Assembly: GCA_934047225.1 (NCBI GenBank)
Contig: CAKOHE010000057.1
Span: forward strand, 1 to 64,000
Source: Ypsolopha sequella
Lineage: Eukaryota > Arthropoda > Insecta > Lepidoptera > Ypsolophidae
Reading direction: 5' to 3'
Length of the DNA stretch: 64,000 bases
Made by a program: the position numbers and the translations under genes. Shown in pieces: positions 11,240 through 22,107 of the stretch (position 1 is the first letter of the stretch; every line of letters starts with the position of its first letter). The notes under the pieces were generated by a model. That model saw only the letters and a list, made by a program, of their open reading frames with translations. It searched no databases and was not told where the DNA came from.

Positions 11240-11454
11240 AGCCAAAGATCAGCGCCCACGATGCAAAAAAAAAAGACAAAATTATTAAACAGTCAACCAG
11301 CCAGAGTTCCATAGACGCAAAAACTGATTATGACCCAGTCAGTGCTCCCAAGCAAACCGAAGATTCCAAAAGAGAACATTCGGCAAGAAGCGAATTGTCG
11401 GCAGAGTCGAATATGTCTTTGATCAGTAAAGACCCGATCACGTCACAAAAATAA
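11240..11454 (+). CDS. Terminal exon of an unidentified plus-strand gene, Lys/Ser-rich C-terminus
   Basis: The acceptor TTCTTACCCACAG ends at 11227-11239 and the exon starts with two bases completing a codon. The frame then runs ISYEPKISAHDAKKKDKII, SQSSIDAKTDYD, KREHSARSELSAESN and ends ITSQK with a stop at 11452-11454. The protein tail is hydrophilic and disordered-looking, with no domain. An AATAAA at 11548, about 95 bases after the stop, suits a 3' end. No upstream partner exon with the needed phase (one overhanging base) is seen within the window; 1913-1984 has a similar composition. It could be a retained gene 3' end next to a LINE. Moderately supported. Confidence 0.45.
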
Positions 11455-11547
11455 GGCGATAATTAAAATTTATTTTAGGATAATGTTTATGTATATGAGT
11501 CCATTTGTGTCCTTTTCTAGTTTTAAAAGTTTATTTTAAGTAAGTAT

Positions 11548-11553
11548 AATAAA
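11548..11553 (+). terminator. Poly(A) signal AATAAA
   Basis: AATAAA lies about 95 bases after the stop of the exon ending at 11454. A second copy at about 11896 belongs to later sequence. Confidence 0.4.
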
Positions 11554-11600
11554 CCAGTAGAATTATTAATACTCAATTGATTTTAATATGATCAATCATA

Positions 11601-11770
11601 CACTACCGGCAAAATCAGCGTAGGCCGCCCTCGTGCCCGCTGGACTGACGATCTGAAGGACGTTGATGCGGGTGGCGGCTGGATGAGGATGACTGAGGAC
11701 CGCCAAGAGTGGCGTAATATGGGGGAGGCCTATGTCCAGCAGTGGACGAATACGGGCTGATGGATGGACT
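11601..11770 (+). pseudogene. 3' end of a non-LTR retrotransposon (first of three copies)
   Basis: The plus strand encodes the C-terminus GRPRARWTDDLKD...GWMRMTEDRQEWRNMGEAY then VQQWTNTG and a stop, a very common LINE tail in lepidopteran genomes. Two related copies are at 43570-43803 and 63945-64000. It is 5'-truncated to about 50 codons, with a 2-base length change (GACGTTGATGCGG) against the 43.6-kb copy. Non-functional. Confidence 0.8.
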
Positions 11771-12223
11771 GGCAAAATCAAAGAATCTATTACTCTTCTG
11801 AGCAAGATCGTGATCACAGACCGCTGTGCTGTAACTGAAGAAATTCTACAGGGTGGGGTACCTAATTCAAAACGTAATATCTTTATGTTGGATAAATAAA
11901 CGCATTTTTATAAAATACCTATGGTTTATTTTGTTTTTATCTTTCCGACAAGCATCAAAAATGGGCTTTAGGAAGAACGAATTTTGTTTGTGCGCCCTGT
12001 AGCAGCATATCATCGCATGATCATCGATCTATGGTTACACAATGCTCGTATTGTGACTTTCAGGCCTTGGATGTGCGACCATTGGAGGAATTTACATCTG
12101 GGTTTCTCGTTGCCTCGGACCAGTGTTGCCAGATGAGGAAACTGATATTACAGTGTTTGGGACCAAATTACAGCAGAATTCATCAATTTTCATATTTTTC
12201 GCCATTTTCTTACGCCATCTGAG
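11771..12223. other. Gene-free stretch before a flanking direct repeat
   Basis: No gene is recognised. The end, 12205-12223, is the left copy of a 19-bp direct repeat. Confidence 0.4.
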
Positions 12224-12542
12224 GCGGAGAGTCTAAAAATTGACTTTAAACAATATTTTCATGCTGTTTCCGTTACGAGAGAATAATTTCCTAAAATAAA
12301 GTTGTTTTTTATAGTTTAACTAACAATAACATTTTTTTTTCATAATTTTTAAACATACCGTTTAAGATATATAATTGTATCAATAAAGTAATTTTCGGAT
12401 GAGGCTATGAAGAGGCGCCTTGTTGTCAAATGACAACGACACACACTTGAATATCAAAACAATTGAAAGAATTAGGATTAATACAATTGCTTAGTCACAG
12501 CGTTGTTTAGAATTTTGAATTTTTGAAGTTTTTGAATAAGAG
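12224..12542. mobile_element. Short retroposon-like insertion flanked by 19-bp direct repeats
   Basis: TTTTCTTACGCCATCTGAG occurs at 12205-12223 and exactly again at 12543-12561, the appearance of a long target-site duplication made by LINE machinery. The 319-bp insert shares blocks with 28600-29040 and 34600-34790, for instance GAAGAGGCGCCTT and AAGTTGTT(C/T)TTTATAGTTTA. It has no ORF. Either strand could be the transcribed one. Confidence 0.6.
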
Positions 12543-12561
12543 TTTTCTTACGCCATCTGAG

Positions 12562-13029
12562 CCTTATGGTAGTCGGTAAGTAAATGCGGGATCCAACGGG
12601 AAACTAGCTTTCTCACACCAAGCGCCTCATGCAAGATCTTCTGAAAGGTTGTCCGTAACATGCCTAATAACGCCTCTGTCTCCCGATATGTCACATCACG
12701 ATATTCGAGGATTAGTTGTTTCACAGCAACGATGTGATGCAGATGCGATTATCATTAAGGGTCTGTATTTGGGTGTACCCGAATTCCATTATTTGTAAAC
12801 TTTTTAGCAAGGAGCAATTTTTTGAGTGTTGTGTAATTTCTCGTAATATCGTTGTAAGAATCTATAATTGTAAGAAAAAGAAGAAATGTCTTCACGGTAA
12901 TTTATTCTAGAACTTTCAGACTTTTTAGAATTTTCAAGATGAATAATAATAAATAAATAGTTTTTAATTTATTTATTTAGTAGATATTCGTAACAAACTT
13001 CAATTACGGAACGCAGCCGCAAAAAATTA
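12562..13029. other. Gene-free stretch
   Basis: Nothing is recognised in this AT-rich segment. Confidence 0.4.
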
Positions 13030-13910
13030 AAGTTAATTATTGTTATAAAGTTGAAGTACAAAATTATTATTTTTAGTTGCACACATAAACATAAACTAAT
13101 CGTAAAATATATTTTTTGAAATTGTTACGGTTATTGTAAAACATGATAATGATATGTATGTATGAATAATGTATGTTGTGTTTAATTATGATAAGTATTC
13201 CTGTGTTTTTGTCACAAGGTGGGTGATAGTTTGTTTTAATCAATTTAAACAAACTATCAGTCACCTTGTGGCAAGAACACAGTCATTCGTTAAACACATT
13301 ATCATGTTTTACAATAACCGTAACAATTTAAAAAAATATATTTTATATATAATTTATGATTATGTGTACAACAAAAAGTAATAATTTTGTACTTCAACTT
13401 CATAACAATAATCAACTTCAATCAAACAATAATCAACATTCAATTTCAATCTGAAACTTAGAATACATCAACAAAAAATTACAACTTAAGAAAAACCGAG
13501 TAGTTAAATAACCGTAACAATTTCAAAAAATATATTTTATGTATAATTTATGATTATGTGCACAACAAAAAGTAATAATTTTGTACTTCAACTTCATAAC
13601 AATAATCAACTTCAATCAAACAATAATCAACATTCAATTTCAATCTGAAACTTAGAATACATCAACAAAAAATTATAACTTAAGAAAAACCGAGTAGTTA
13701 AAATAAATAACCGTAACAATTTCAAAAAATATATTTTATGTATAATTTATGATTATGTGTACAACAAAAAGTAATAATTTTGTACTTCAACTTCATAACA
13801 ATAATCAACTTCAATCAAACAATAATCAACATTCAATTTCAATCTGAAACTTAGAATACATCAACAAAAAATTACAACTTAAGAAAAACCGAGTAGTTAA
13901 AATAACCAAT
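13030..13910. repeat. Foldback structure followed by tandem copies of its right arm
   Basis: 13030-13155 and 13293-13415 are inverted copies (CCGTAACAATTT...ATATATTTTA...TTGTACTTCAACTT). The centre at 13213-13275 is itself a strong palindrome (ACAAGGTGGGTGATAGTTTG against its complement). The right arm unit of about 198 bp is then repeated at roughly 13507-13700 and 13708-13905, nearly identical. No ORF or transposase is present. This fits a foldback-type element that expanded one arm. Confidence 0.8.
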
Positions 13911-14399
13911 GTATTGTTATGTTTAGTGGCTACTTATTATAAACTATCGGAATATTACATTAGACCGTTTTTTTTTATTTTTATCTAAAGGTTTGAATCG
14001 GGAATTCCTTTGAATTTCTTCAATTTATTTTCTGGCCTTTTTGTTCTAAAGAAAGTGTTTTCCTTTTTCTTTACTTCGCCCCTCAATTGTGACAGAGATA
14101 TATGGCCTGCAAATAAATATTTAATGTTTCAATCAAAGCAAAAGCAAGAATCCTTTAAGGTTATGTTAGTATGACTCATACAGTGTTTTTAAAAATAGCA
14201 GTTTGATGGTTTCTGAGATATTTAACATTTAAAAAAAATATGAAAACTTCTTTCCGTCCCTAGCTTTTTGGCTGTCACTACTTTATTTTTCAGTTTAGGC
14301 ATTATTTTTTTTATAAATATATACTTTTTGACTTTTTGTTAAAAGAGTTTCGTAAACCTAACACCAACAAAAAATAGCAAAAAACGAAAATCTTCTGAC
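13911..14399. other. Gene-free stretch
   Basis: AT-rich, no recognisable coding sequence. Confidence 0.4.
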
Positions 14400-14470
14400 G
14401 AGTGGCTTCGAACCCTAACTCATTACTACAGCTTAGTGCTTTTACTCATCACACCAACGACTCGATATTG
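14345..14470 (-). repeat. Probable tRNA-derived SINE fragment
   Basis: On the minus strand, GTTAGGGTTCGAAGCCAC (14403-14420) contains a perfect RNA polymerase III B box (GGTTCGAAGCC). A tRNA-like stretch GTTGGTGTGATGAGTAAAAGC lies about 30 bases upstream in transcription order. No cloverleaf with a plausible anticodon stem can be drawn, so it is not called as a tRNA gene. Confidence 0.45.
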
Positions 14471-14840
14471 AAAGCATCCAATCAAGCGAAGATATACGAC
14501 GAAATGACGTAACTGTCGGCAAAATAGTAAATAAATATTACTAGCTTGCCGCAAACGGCAATATTAACTTTCGATTTGCTAGTTTACCACTAGTGGTACG
14601 GTAGACACTTTTTTTATTTTATCCTGCGTGTGGTTTTCATAATTCGTTTATTGCAATCATGTAGTACAAGTTGGCGTTATTAATAATAACATGTATTATA
14701 AAGTTCAATTACATGATACCCCTTGTAGGGCATAGCAATGTTGTTGCAGTGCATGCTTAAAAAATAAAGATACCCAAAATAATTACAATTTACATGACAT
14801 AAAATTTACATAAATTAATTACTTTATTTTTGATATATAT

Positions 14841-15101
14841 TGTAACAAGAGCAGAGGAGAGGACCAGGGAGAGGCGAGGCGAGGTGGCGTGAGCGTTGGT
14901 GAGGAGAGGAGAGGAGAGTTGGGTTATCTGTGGAGAAGTGTTAAAGTCATCTGTGGAGACATGTTTTTGTTATCTTTCTAGTGGACTCTTTTCTTTTTTT
15001 GACATTCTAAATCTATGGATATAAAAACTGACAATTGGAAAAATAAAGAGAAAGTAATTGATTTTCTATATTAAGTTTATTATTCCGCATCTTCGTTACA
15101 A
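14841..15101 (+). mobile_element. Solo LTR, 261 bp
   Basis: It begins TGTAACAAGAGCAG and ends CTTCGTTACA (inverted TGTAAC...TTACA ends). It is flanked by ATAT at 14837-14840 and 15102-15105, a 4-bp duplication. Inside are a G/A-rich start, a TATA-like GGATATAAAAAC near 15015 and an AATAAA near 15042, the usual order of an LTR. There is no second copy in the window, so the interior was lost by LTR-LTR recombination. Confidence 0.7.
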
Positions 15102-15989
15102 TATACATTAAATAACAATGAATTCAATAATTTAAAGTATTTTTGTGATTATCACTGGCAATTATGACGTTAATTTTACATATTATCTATCTATATAAAT
15201 AAAAATGAATTGCTGTTCGTTAGTCTCGCTAAAACTCGAGAACGGCTGAACCGATTTGGCTAAGTTTAGTCTTGAAATATTCGTGGAAGTCCAGGGAAGG
15301 TTTAAGCGATGAGAAAATGTGGAAAAATTGCGAGGAAAATACTAAAAACGACAATTTTATTTTCCCATACAAACTGTTCTTACCTGTCAAACATTTGATG
15401 TTCGCCCCGTCGCGTCGGTTCGGTATTTTAGGAATAAAACATGTAGATCTAGATTAAATAAGGGTTTGGAATCGACAACATATATCCATAATAGTCTGAT
15501 TATCGCGTATTTAGATTTAAAACATGTAAAATACTGACATTATAATGACACTTGATTGTTGTGTTGGGTGCGTTCAGAAATATACTTTGAAACAGTAATG
15601 TTCGCTAATACGATCTAAAATTGGGTATTTCCCTAAAAATCAAATCAGCGACTCTTTATCAAATGTCAAAACGCCCCGATACTATGAAATTTGTATGAGG
15701 TTTTACCGGTTTTACATTATGACTACAGTTTTCTGTGATCAAACTGCTTCCTTTTTTCTTAGTTTTTAGCAATTATAAAAATTGTCAAACCCTCGAAAAA
15801 ATCCGTAAAAATATTTTAACGATTATTTTAGAAGATCACATTGGATTGTGTCAGTTATTTTACTTTAACAGCAGTCAAGTATCAAAATGCACGGAATTGC
15901 ATTCAATTTATCTATTACCCGCACACATTATGTTTTTAACACCTGAAAAAAGATTCAAAACTTGATTTGTCATTCTGATACTGCTTACA

Positions 15990-16475
15990 ATGCCGAGGAG
16001 AAAACGACCTAACATAGGTCGTCGAAGTCGATCGAATGTGCGACGAGCTACCTCACGCGCTAATCGCACTGATGACCAGCGAGAGACTGATAATGATAAC
16101 AGTCGTATTGGTATGACAGATTTGCATTCTAGAGTGAATTACAATGAAGTGGATAATAGGCATAGAATGGAACGAGTTCGGGCACATCGATCACAACAGC
16201 AGCGAGCACGGGAAAATGAAATTGATCGATTCCGCAGACGCAATGTTCCTGTGAACCTGGCACGAGGAGCATTCTCCTACGATCAAGAAATATATTATAG
16301 TGCCGACAAATCTGTAACAATTGGGGAAATGTCAATCATTTGTCAACATTGTAAAGTTTTAAAATACAGCGGTGAATTTGCAGGATTATGTTGTGCTGGT
16401 GGTAAAGTAAAATTGCCACAGTTAGTCCCACCACCTGATCCATTAGACTCATTAGTTTTTGGGATGACTGATTAA
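15990..16475 (+). pseudogene. Helitron Rep/helicase N-terminal fragment
   Basis: The 161-residue frame starts MPRRKRPNIGRRSRSNVRR, a long Arg-rich leader. It reaches the conserved N-terminal block of Helitron helicase-like proteins: EMSIICQHCKVLKY, then CCAGGKVKLPQL and PPPDPL, a CxxC...CC zinc-type motif preceding the Rep domain. It then hits a stop at 16473-16475. The full Rep (HUH) and helicase domains, more than 1,000 residues in intact elements, are missing. The next frame continues in the same register but comes from further along the protein, so an internal deletion lies at the junction. Non-functional. Confidence 0.85.
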
Positions 16476-16727
16476 TTGATTACAGGTGCTGAAACCAACA
16501 AAAAAGTCAGTGCTATGAATTTTTATTCAAACAGAATCCGTGAACGATTGACGCACATCCGTCTAAACCAACAGCAGCTTCGATCTGAAGAGTACACTCA
16601 TCTTCGCGATGCTATTAATGCCGATGGCAATGCAAACAATGTGGGAAAAATGTCAATTTTGCCGGCCACTTACATTGGAAGGCCACGCCACCACGGTGTC
16701 GTGCATTTGGGTATATTTGTTGACTAA
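16476..16727 (+). pseudogene. Helitron Rep domain fragment after an internal deletion
   Basis: In frame with the preceding fragment after one stop. It encodes KKVSAMNFYSNRIRERL, then HIRLNQQQLRSEEYTHLRDA and LPATYIGRPRH. In intact Helitrons these blocks are the start of the Rep/helicase-like region, normally separated by further sequence. Here the first is fused directly to the second, and the catalytic HUH and two-tyrosine region that should follow YIGRPRH is missing. The frame ends at 16727. Confidence 0.8.
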
Positions 16728-16971
16728 TACATATATGTCTGAACTAATATTCAATTTGATATAATTCAAATATTTTTTATTAAAGACTATATAAATCAAC
16801 CTTTACGGTAGGAACCATATTTTCTTAAATTTCCGCGATTGACACCTGAATCGGCAACATATCAATTAATCTAACAGCAAATGCGAACCAGACTTGCTAA
16901 AGATGTCTTGACTTGCCTCGCCAGGACTTGACGGCGTGGCGAATATTGCCGATGTTGTGTTCATGACTTTC

Positions 16972-17317
16972 TTAAATCTCATCCAAATCCTTTAGTTCAT
17001 CGGCAGTTAAATTAAGTTCTGAAAATTTTATTCCTTCAGATGATGACACAGATGATAATGATGGCATTGTTGAGACGAACTTCGGTTTTAATAACAGTTG
17101 TTGTTTCACTCGATTTTTTTGTTCCTTAGCCCTATTAATTCGTATTATTCGGCTCAAATTGTACAAAATTTATACGCAATTTATACAAAACTTGAAGGTA
17201 AGTATCAGCGGTTATTGTGAAACATTCGTCGCATCTTTACAATTGTTTTGTGCAACTAGTACAGGTACTTCTGTTGTTCTGCCGTTCAATCCACTTTTTA
17301 CAAAAGGGACAATGCAT
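16972..17317 (-). pseudogene. Antisense zinc-ribbon-like ORF inside the Helitron, disrupted
   Basis: On the minus strand, ATG at 17317 starts MHCPFCKKWIERQNN, then CTSCTKQL and a stop, with CDECF shortly after. These are CxxC pairs like a zinc ribbon. After a one-base change of frame, the reading continues from 17166 to a stop at 16972, ending FSELNLTADELKDLDEI, a Ser-rich then acidic tail. The Helitron's own protein runs on the other strand, so this is either a captured host fragment or a second Helitron gene. I do not recognise the family. It has a stop and a frame change, unless these mark an unspliced intron. Confidence 0.45.
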
Positions 17318-17749
17318 TGTTAAAAGTTAACTATAACTTCTGAAAAATAGTTTTGAAATATCAATTATATTTTCTTGGAAAGTTCGGTGACAGTGACACT
17401 GACAGTCAGTGTTGGCAGGTTACTATTACGTTTAGTAATGTGGCGTAATCGATACAGATAAAAAAAATAGGCTGGTACCTTATTTGTTAATATAAGTGTC
17501 GTCTCATGCAAAATAATTATGAACATTAAGCTGGACATGTGTGCATGATTTGCCCACTCTTTCCGCCCACTATGGAGCCGATACTTAGACTATCTGATGA
17601 TGCCTTTATAAAGCTGCCGGCTCTGAAATACATACATATGGTTTAAATTAATATGGTTTATATTAAGAGGTAAGTGATACGAAGTTCACCGGGTCAGCTA
17701 GTAATTATTATAAATCTTACAAATATACACATATAATACTTGTATCCTT

Positions 17750-17997
17750 ATACGAAAAATTCTAAAAAAACAAATTCATACAGAAATTAACCTGGAGAAA
17801 AGAACATTTAAACATAATCTCAGAAGAAAAAATATACTAAAATCACATTGTCCAAGGACTGAGTATGGAAAAAGAAATTTACTATATGGTGGAGTGCAAC
17901 TTTATAACAAATTACCAAATAACATAAAAGAATGTGAATTGATATCTACTTTTAAAACTAAGCTCAAAACTTACATTGCAATAAACGTGTTTTAAAG
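17750..17997 (+). pseudogene. C-terminal fragment of a Jockey/CR1-like LINE
   Basis: The plus strand encodes LRRKNILKSHCPRTEYGK then GGVQLYNKLPNNIKECELI and FKTKLKTYIAINVF before a stop at about 17993-17995. This is the standard C-terminal pattern of CR1/Jockey reverse transcriptase proteins. It starts abruptly just downstream of the Helitron end. Non-functional. Confidence 0.75.
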
Positions 17998-18908
17998 TAA
18001 AATATTACCTACCAACATATGTACACTGTCGACAAATCATAGAATAAACTAAATGTTATCTAAGCAAAATCTCATTTTAAGTGAACTATGTTCTTATGAG
18101 AATAAAGATCATTAAGGGGAACGAAAATACAAACAGAAATAAAATGTCAGCTTTCGGATGATTTTGTTGCAATAATTAGGTTACGTATAGCCATAAAAAA
18201 AATACATGTTTTTGGTATTCATTTTCCACAAACCATGTTAATCAATTCATATTTGTACTGTCAATGAATTTTTTTGTAACCCTCCATTGCACACTTCTTA
18301 TCGATTTTGTTTCAGGTATCGCTTTCGCGATTTTGTTGGTTTTTTTTTAATAAAATTAGTGTGAATGATATCTATTCATTTTCCAAATACCACGTTATTC
18401 GGGTCAAAAAAAGCACCCCCTTTTTCCAAAAATACGTAAATCCACTGATGCAGTCAGCGGCAGCAAGATATTGTCAGTCTACGCCTAGCGTTGGCGCCCG
18501 TAAGACGTGGAATCTGTGCCCTTTTTTGCAAGCTATAAATATCTCCCAAAACTACTTCAAAACACATTGAAATTAATTTTATAAAGTAATATTTCGAGGA
18601 GCATCATATTCCTGCCGTTAAAAACTCAACAAAATATGCGTATGAGTGATTTAGCTACATCGTGCCATAGTCATAACAACAAAACTGAATGAATTTGGAA
18701 TGAATTCATACTTCTATGCGGGAAAATAATATATGTTACTCTAAAAGAATAATTTTTTGATCAATATTGAAACCCAAATTAATTTACTTATACTTACTGA
18801 GACCTGTATCAAAGGTCAATGACCTTTTCGTGAAATTACCCTCTAGTATTGGCTCACCATTTCAGGTCCAATAAGTGAAGCTTTTTGCAAATTATATAGG
18901 TACACTTA
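17998..18908. other. Gene-free stretch
   Basis: No convincing gene. An 87-codon open frame at 18307-18570 lacks domains and a start context. Confidence 0.4.
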
Positions 18909-20682
18909 CTTGGGATAAATCGCCAAGTATTTAAAATATAGAAATTTATTTTGAAATATTTACAGTGCATGGCAAAATTATTAGATCGTAGATAATCCTG
19001 TCGGTACATGTTCAGGTTCTGTTACGCAAAATGAAAACAATGAAACTCTATTAGGATTAATTTGTTATCCCTATGTTTGTCTGTCTGTCCGTTTGTCTAG
19101 ACAATTTTTTCTGGGTAAAATTAATAAATACTAATATTAACGGCCCTCTATAGAGCTGTAAAAACATACTTTTGACGTTTTTATTTATATAACGTTTTTT
19201 TTTTACGTTTTTCATACAAATTTTCCCACTCTGAAAATGTAGGGATGAACACTTGAGATAATATTTTGCATTTAAAAGTCAACACAGACAGGAATTGTTG
19301 AACAAATAATGTAAAAAATAAGAAAACCATGTTGTTCTATTCTAAAGGGATTAATTATCTACTGTTCAATGTGGCGATAGCTTTGTTTATTTTTTTCCTT
19401 GAATTATTTTTTACTAAGATAACAAATAGTTTAATACAAGGTTTTCCTTAAGAGGTCCCTTTACCCCTGTATTTTTCTTAAAATTCATACAATAGGTATA
19501 AACCGAATGTGAAGTCTACAGCTTATTTTCTTCATATCTTTTTTCATGAGTATATTCTAGTGACAACTAACTACGTCTCTATACAGCCCAAAAAGCAAAC
19601 TTTGATAAAACACCATCATAATAGCTGTCAGGATATCGTCAATATTGCCTCGTTTTTACGCAAAGTTTAACAAGTTTTTATATTTTTATCTATACTGGAA
19701 ATAAAAAAGAGAGAAATACAGGCGTCGTTTATGTTAAGATGACTAAGTTTACACACTTTGCTAAGTATAAATAGTTACCGTTTCATGGAAAACTGTTTTT
19801 ACCTGAAACCATTTCACAAATTCAATTAACTTATTTTGAATATATTGTCATCTTGCACTTCTTGATGAGAAATACAATTTCAATTAGTAAAAATACTACT
19901 TTTAGTTAAGAAAACTTATAGTTAAAAGTCAGCTGTATGCATAAACATATTTTTAATTATATTACAATAGTAATAAAATAATTGGCTTATCCGTCGTCGT
20001 GATACCAGCCGTAAATTTCTTAAATAATCTGATATCACGCTTATGGAAAACCCAATTATTTTGAAGATACCATAATATCATTAAAATATGTTTATGCATA
20101 TAGCAAACTTTCAACAATAAATTGTCTTAGCTAAAAGTTGTACTTTACCGTTATAATTATTTCTTAATATTTTGTTACAAATTCGGAGAAATAGCCCTTA
20201 AGGAAAACCTTGTATGAAAATATTTGTTATCTGTGTAACAAAGAAAAAAATTATAATAAACAAAGCTATCGCCACATTGAACAAACAGTAAATTATTAAT
20301 CCCTTTAGAATAGAACGATATGGTTTTTATATTTTTTACATTATTTGTTCTACAGTTCCTTTCTGTGCTTTCTTTCAAATGCAAAATATTATGTCAAGTG
20401 TTGATCTCTATATTTTCATAAGGAGAAAATTTGTATGAAAAAGTTAAACAAAAGGCCATAAAAACGTTATAATATGTATGTTTTACAGGGCTGTAAATAT
20501 TAGCATTTATTGATTTTACCCAGAAAAATTGCCTAGACAAACGGACAAACAGACAAACATAGGGACAACAAATTAATCCTAAAAGAGTTTTGTTTTTTCA
20601 TTTTGCGTAAAGGGACCTGAACATTTCAAACTATGATACAAATCAATTTCTATTATTTAAACACTTGGCGATTTATCCCAAG
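18909..20682. mobile_element. Long palindromic element, about 1.8 kb
   Basis: CTTGGGATAAATCGCCAAGT opens the left arm at 18909 and its complement closes the right arm at 20682. The arms, about 18909-19480 and 20165-20682, are diverged inverted copies. They include CTAGACAAACGGACAAACAG, GATAGCTTTGTTTAT and AAGGTTTTCCTTAA and their complements. Between them lies a smaller inverted repeat (about 19925-19985 against 20050-20110, GCATAAACATATTTTTAAT) with a different centre. No transposase frame is visible, and no clear target duplication. Confidence 0.7.
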
Positions 20683-21889
20683 GGTAAACAGGTGTCCCAA
20701 AAGTCAACGCTTTCCCTTGGAAGGCTGGTAGGCCAGCTCATGACTGACCAGAATATCAAATTATGACTTCAGTAAAAAGTAGATAGTCTTCGAGTTGATG
20801 GTACTTTTATAAATTCGAATAGATTTTTGAGAGTCAAAGCTAACCAGTTCTAAATTCTAAGAATAAAATTTTTGTTGCGCAACTCTGAATAGTCCTGCTA
20901 TTGATAAAGTCAAAAATAAACCTTGAAATCTGTAACATCAGGAAGAAAAAATAAAAACCCAATTTATGAGCAATTTTTTGTAATTAGGTTAGTTCGACAC
21001 CACACCCTGAAAAAAAATGTTCTATGTTAGTTTTGCAAATTGTCTTAAATAACGGCTCATCATATATTGTTTTTCAAATGATCTGGCAATTTTTGAAAAA
21101 AAAGTTATTGCTATTTTACTACCAAAGGAGCTGCGTATTTTTTTAAATAATTAGAATTTAGAATGAAAGAGTGGCGGGCAGTAAAAATATTTGACGTTCA
21201 TTAGAAATGCCATTTAATACGCGTTAGAGTGAGATAAATAGTGACGCTATTTAAAATGAGTTGGAATTAGATAGTAACGCAGTTAAACGTAGTTGAATGA
21301 GAGAGGCATAATTGATATAGGCTACAGTGAGATAGATATTGACGTGGTGCATTCCTTCTGAGAATATTTGTTAGTTTCCACTTTTTGTAATAACAACTTT
21401 AGTAAAAATTTTTTGTAAAGAAATTTTTGATCCAATTTATTTTCCCGCAAGTGTAAAACCAGCTCAACGGGCGAAAAATATTTAAAGAATGGGTAATGGT
21501 GACAATTAACCGTCACGATATTATTATGTATCTCTAAAGGAGTGTCTGAAATGTTCCGAGGGTCAACTGATAAATCAAACACTCAAAAAACCACTTTTAG
21601 CCGACCATAATAAATTTACGTCCCGACGTGATAGCAAGTAGGATCAATGCCGTGTGACGATGATCGAAATACACTAATAAATTAGATAAAATAAAATACG
21701 TATTACTTTTGACCCTGCCTCGTCCAATCTATTCGTATTTTTGCTATGGTGACGCGAGCTTAGAGACCGGGACGAATTTCCCCCCGCGCGCAAACGTAAC
21801 ATGAATAAGCCACGCCCGGAACTGGTTTTTGTTTTGGCTATGTCATACTCTTAATCAACAATTATATTAGACCAGATTGCTTAATTGCT
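20683..21889. other. Gene-free stretch
   Basis: No gene is called. A minus frame at 21322-21582 (86 codons, FDLSVDPRNISDTPLEIHNN and so on) has protein-like composition but no match I recognise. It may be a transposase scrap. Confidence 0.35.
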
Positions 21890-22107
21890 AAGAGTAAGTG
21901 AAATATTATAACTTTTCGGTTAAAAGTTCCTCAATTGTATAGTAACTTTTACTTTTTAGGTATGTTTGTAGTCGGTTGGCAAATGTGTTGTCTTTAATTT
22001 CAGTTTTAATATCGTTAGGGACCTTATTATTTACTTTTATCATATTGACATTGGGGCTATTTTGAAACATCTGTAGTCTTGAAAATGGTAATTTTAGTTT
22101 ATTTTTA
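21890..22107 (-). pseudogene. C-terminal fragment of a LINE
   Basis: The minus strand encodes KLPFSRLQMFQNSPNVNMIK, then VNNKVPNDIKTEIK and YYTIEELLTEKL with a stop, the typical C-terminus of CR1/Jockey-like reverse transcriptase proteins. A reverse-transcriptase core piece of similar type lies on the same strand at 23020-23165. The two could be parts of one LINE split by the element at 22108-22965, though the sequence between them is mostly missing. Confidence 0.7.

Larger units (their letters stand above)
15186..17701 (+). mobile_element. Decayed autonomous-type Helitron
   Basis: The left end TCTATATAAATAAAAATG followed by CTCGAGAACGGCTGAACCG is the familiar 5' end of lepidopteran Helitrons. 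The right end GAAGTTCACCGGGTCAGCTAG finishes in CTAG at 17698-17701. It sits between A and T, as expected for rolling-circle insertion without target duplication. It carries two remnants of the Rep/helicase protein and an antisense ORF. The exact left base is ambiguous because TCTA is doubled (15186 or 15190). Confidence 0.85.

Noticed and set aside
13300..13910. Regular repeats suggesting a CRISPR array
   Set aside because: Units are about 198 bp, adjacent without spacers, and the genome is eukaryotic. It is a tandem or foldback repeat.
21322..21582. 86-codon minus frame
   Set aside because: Protein-like composition but no recognisable family, acceptor or partner exon. Kept only as a note.
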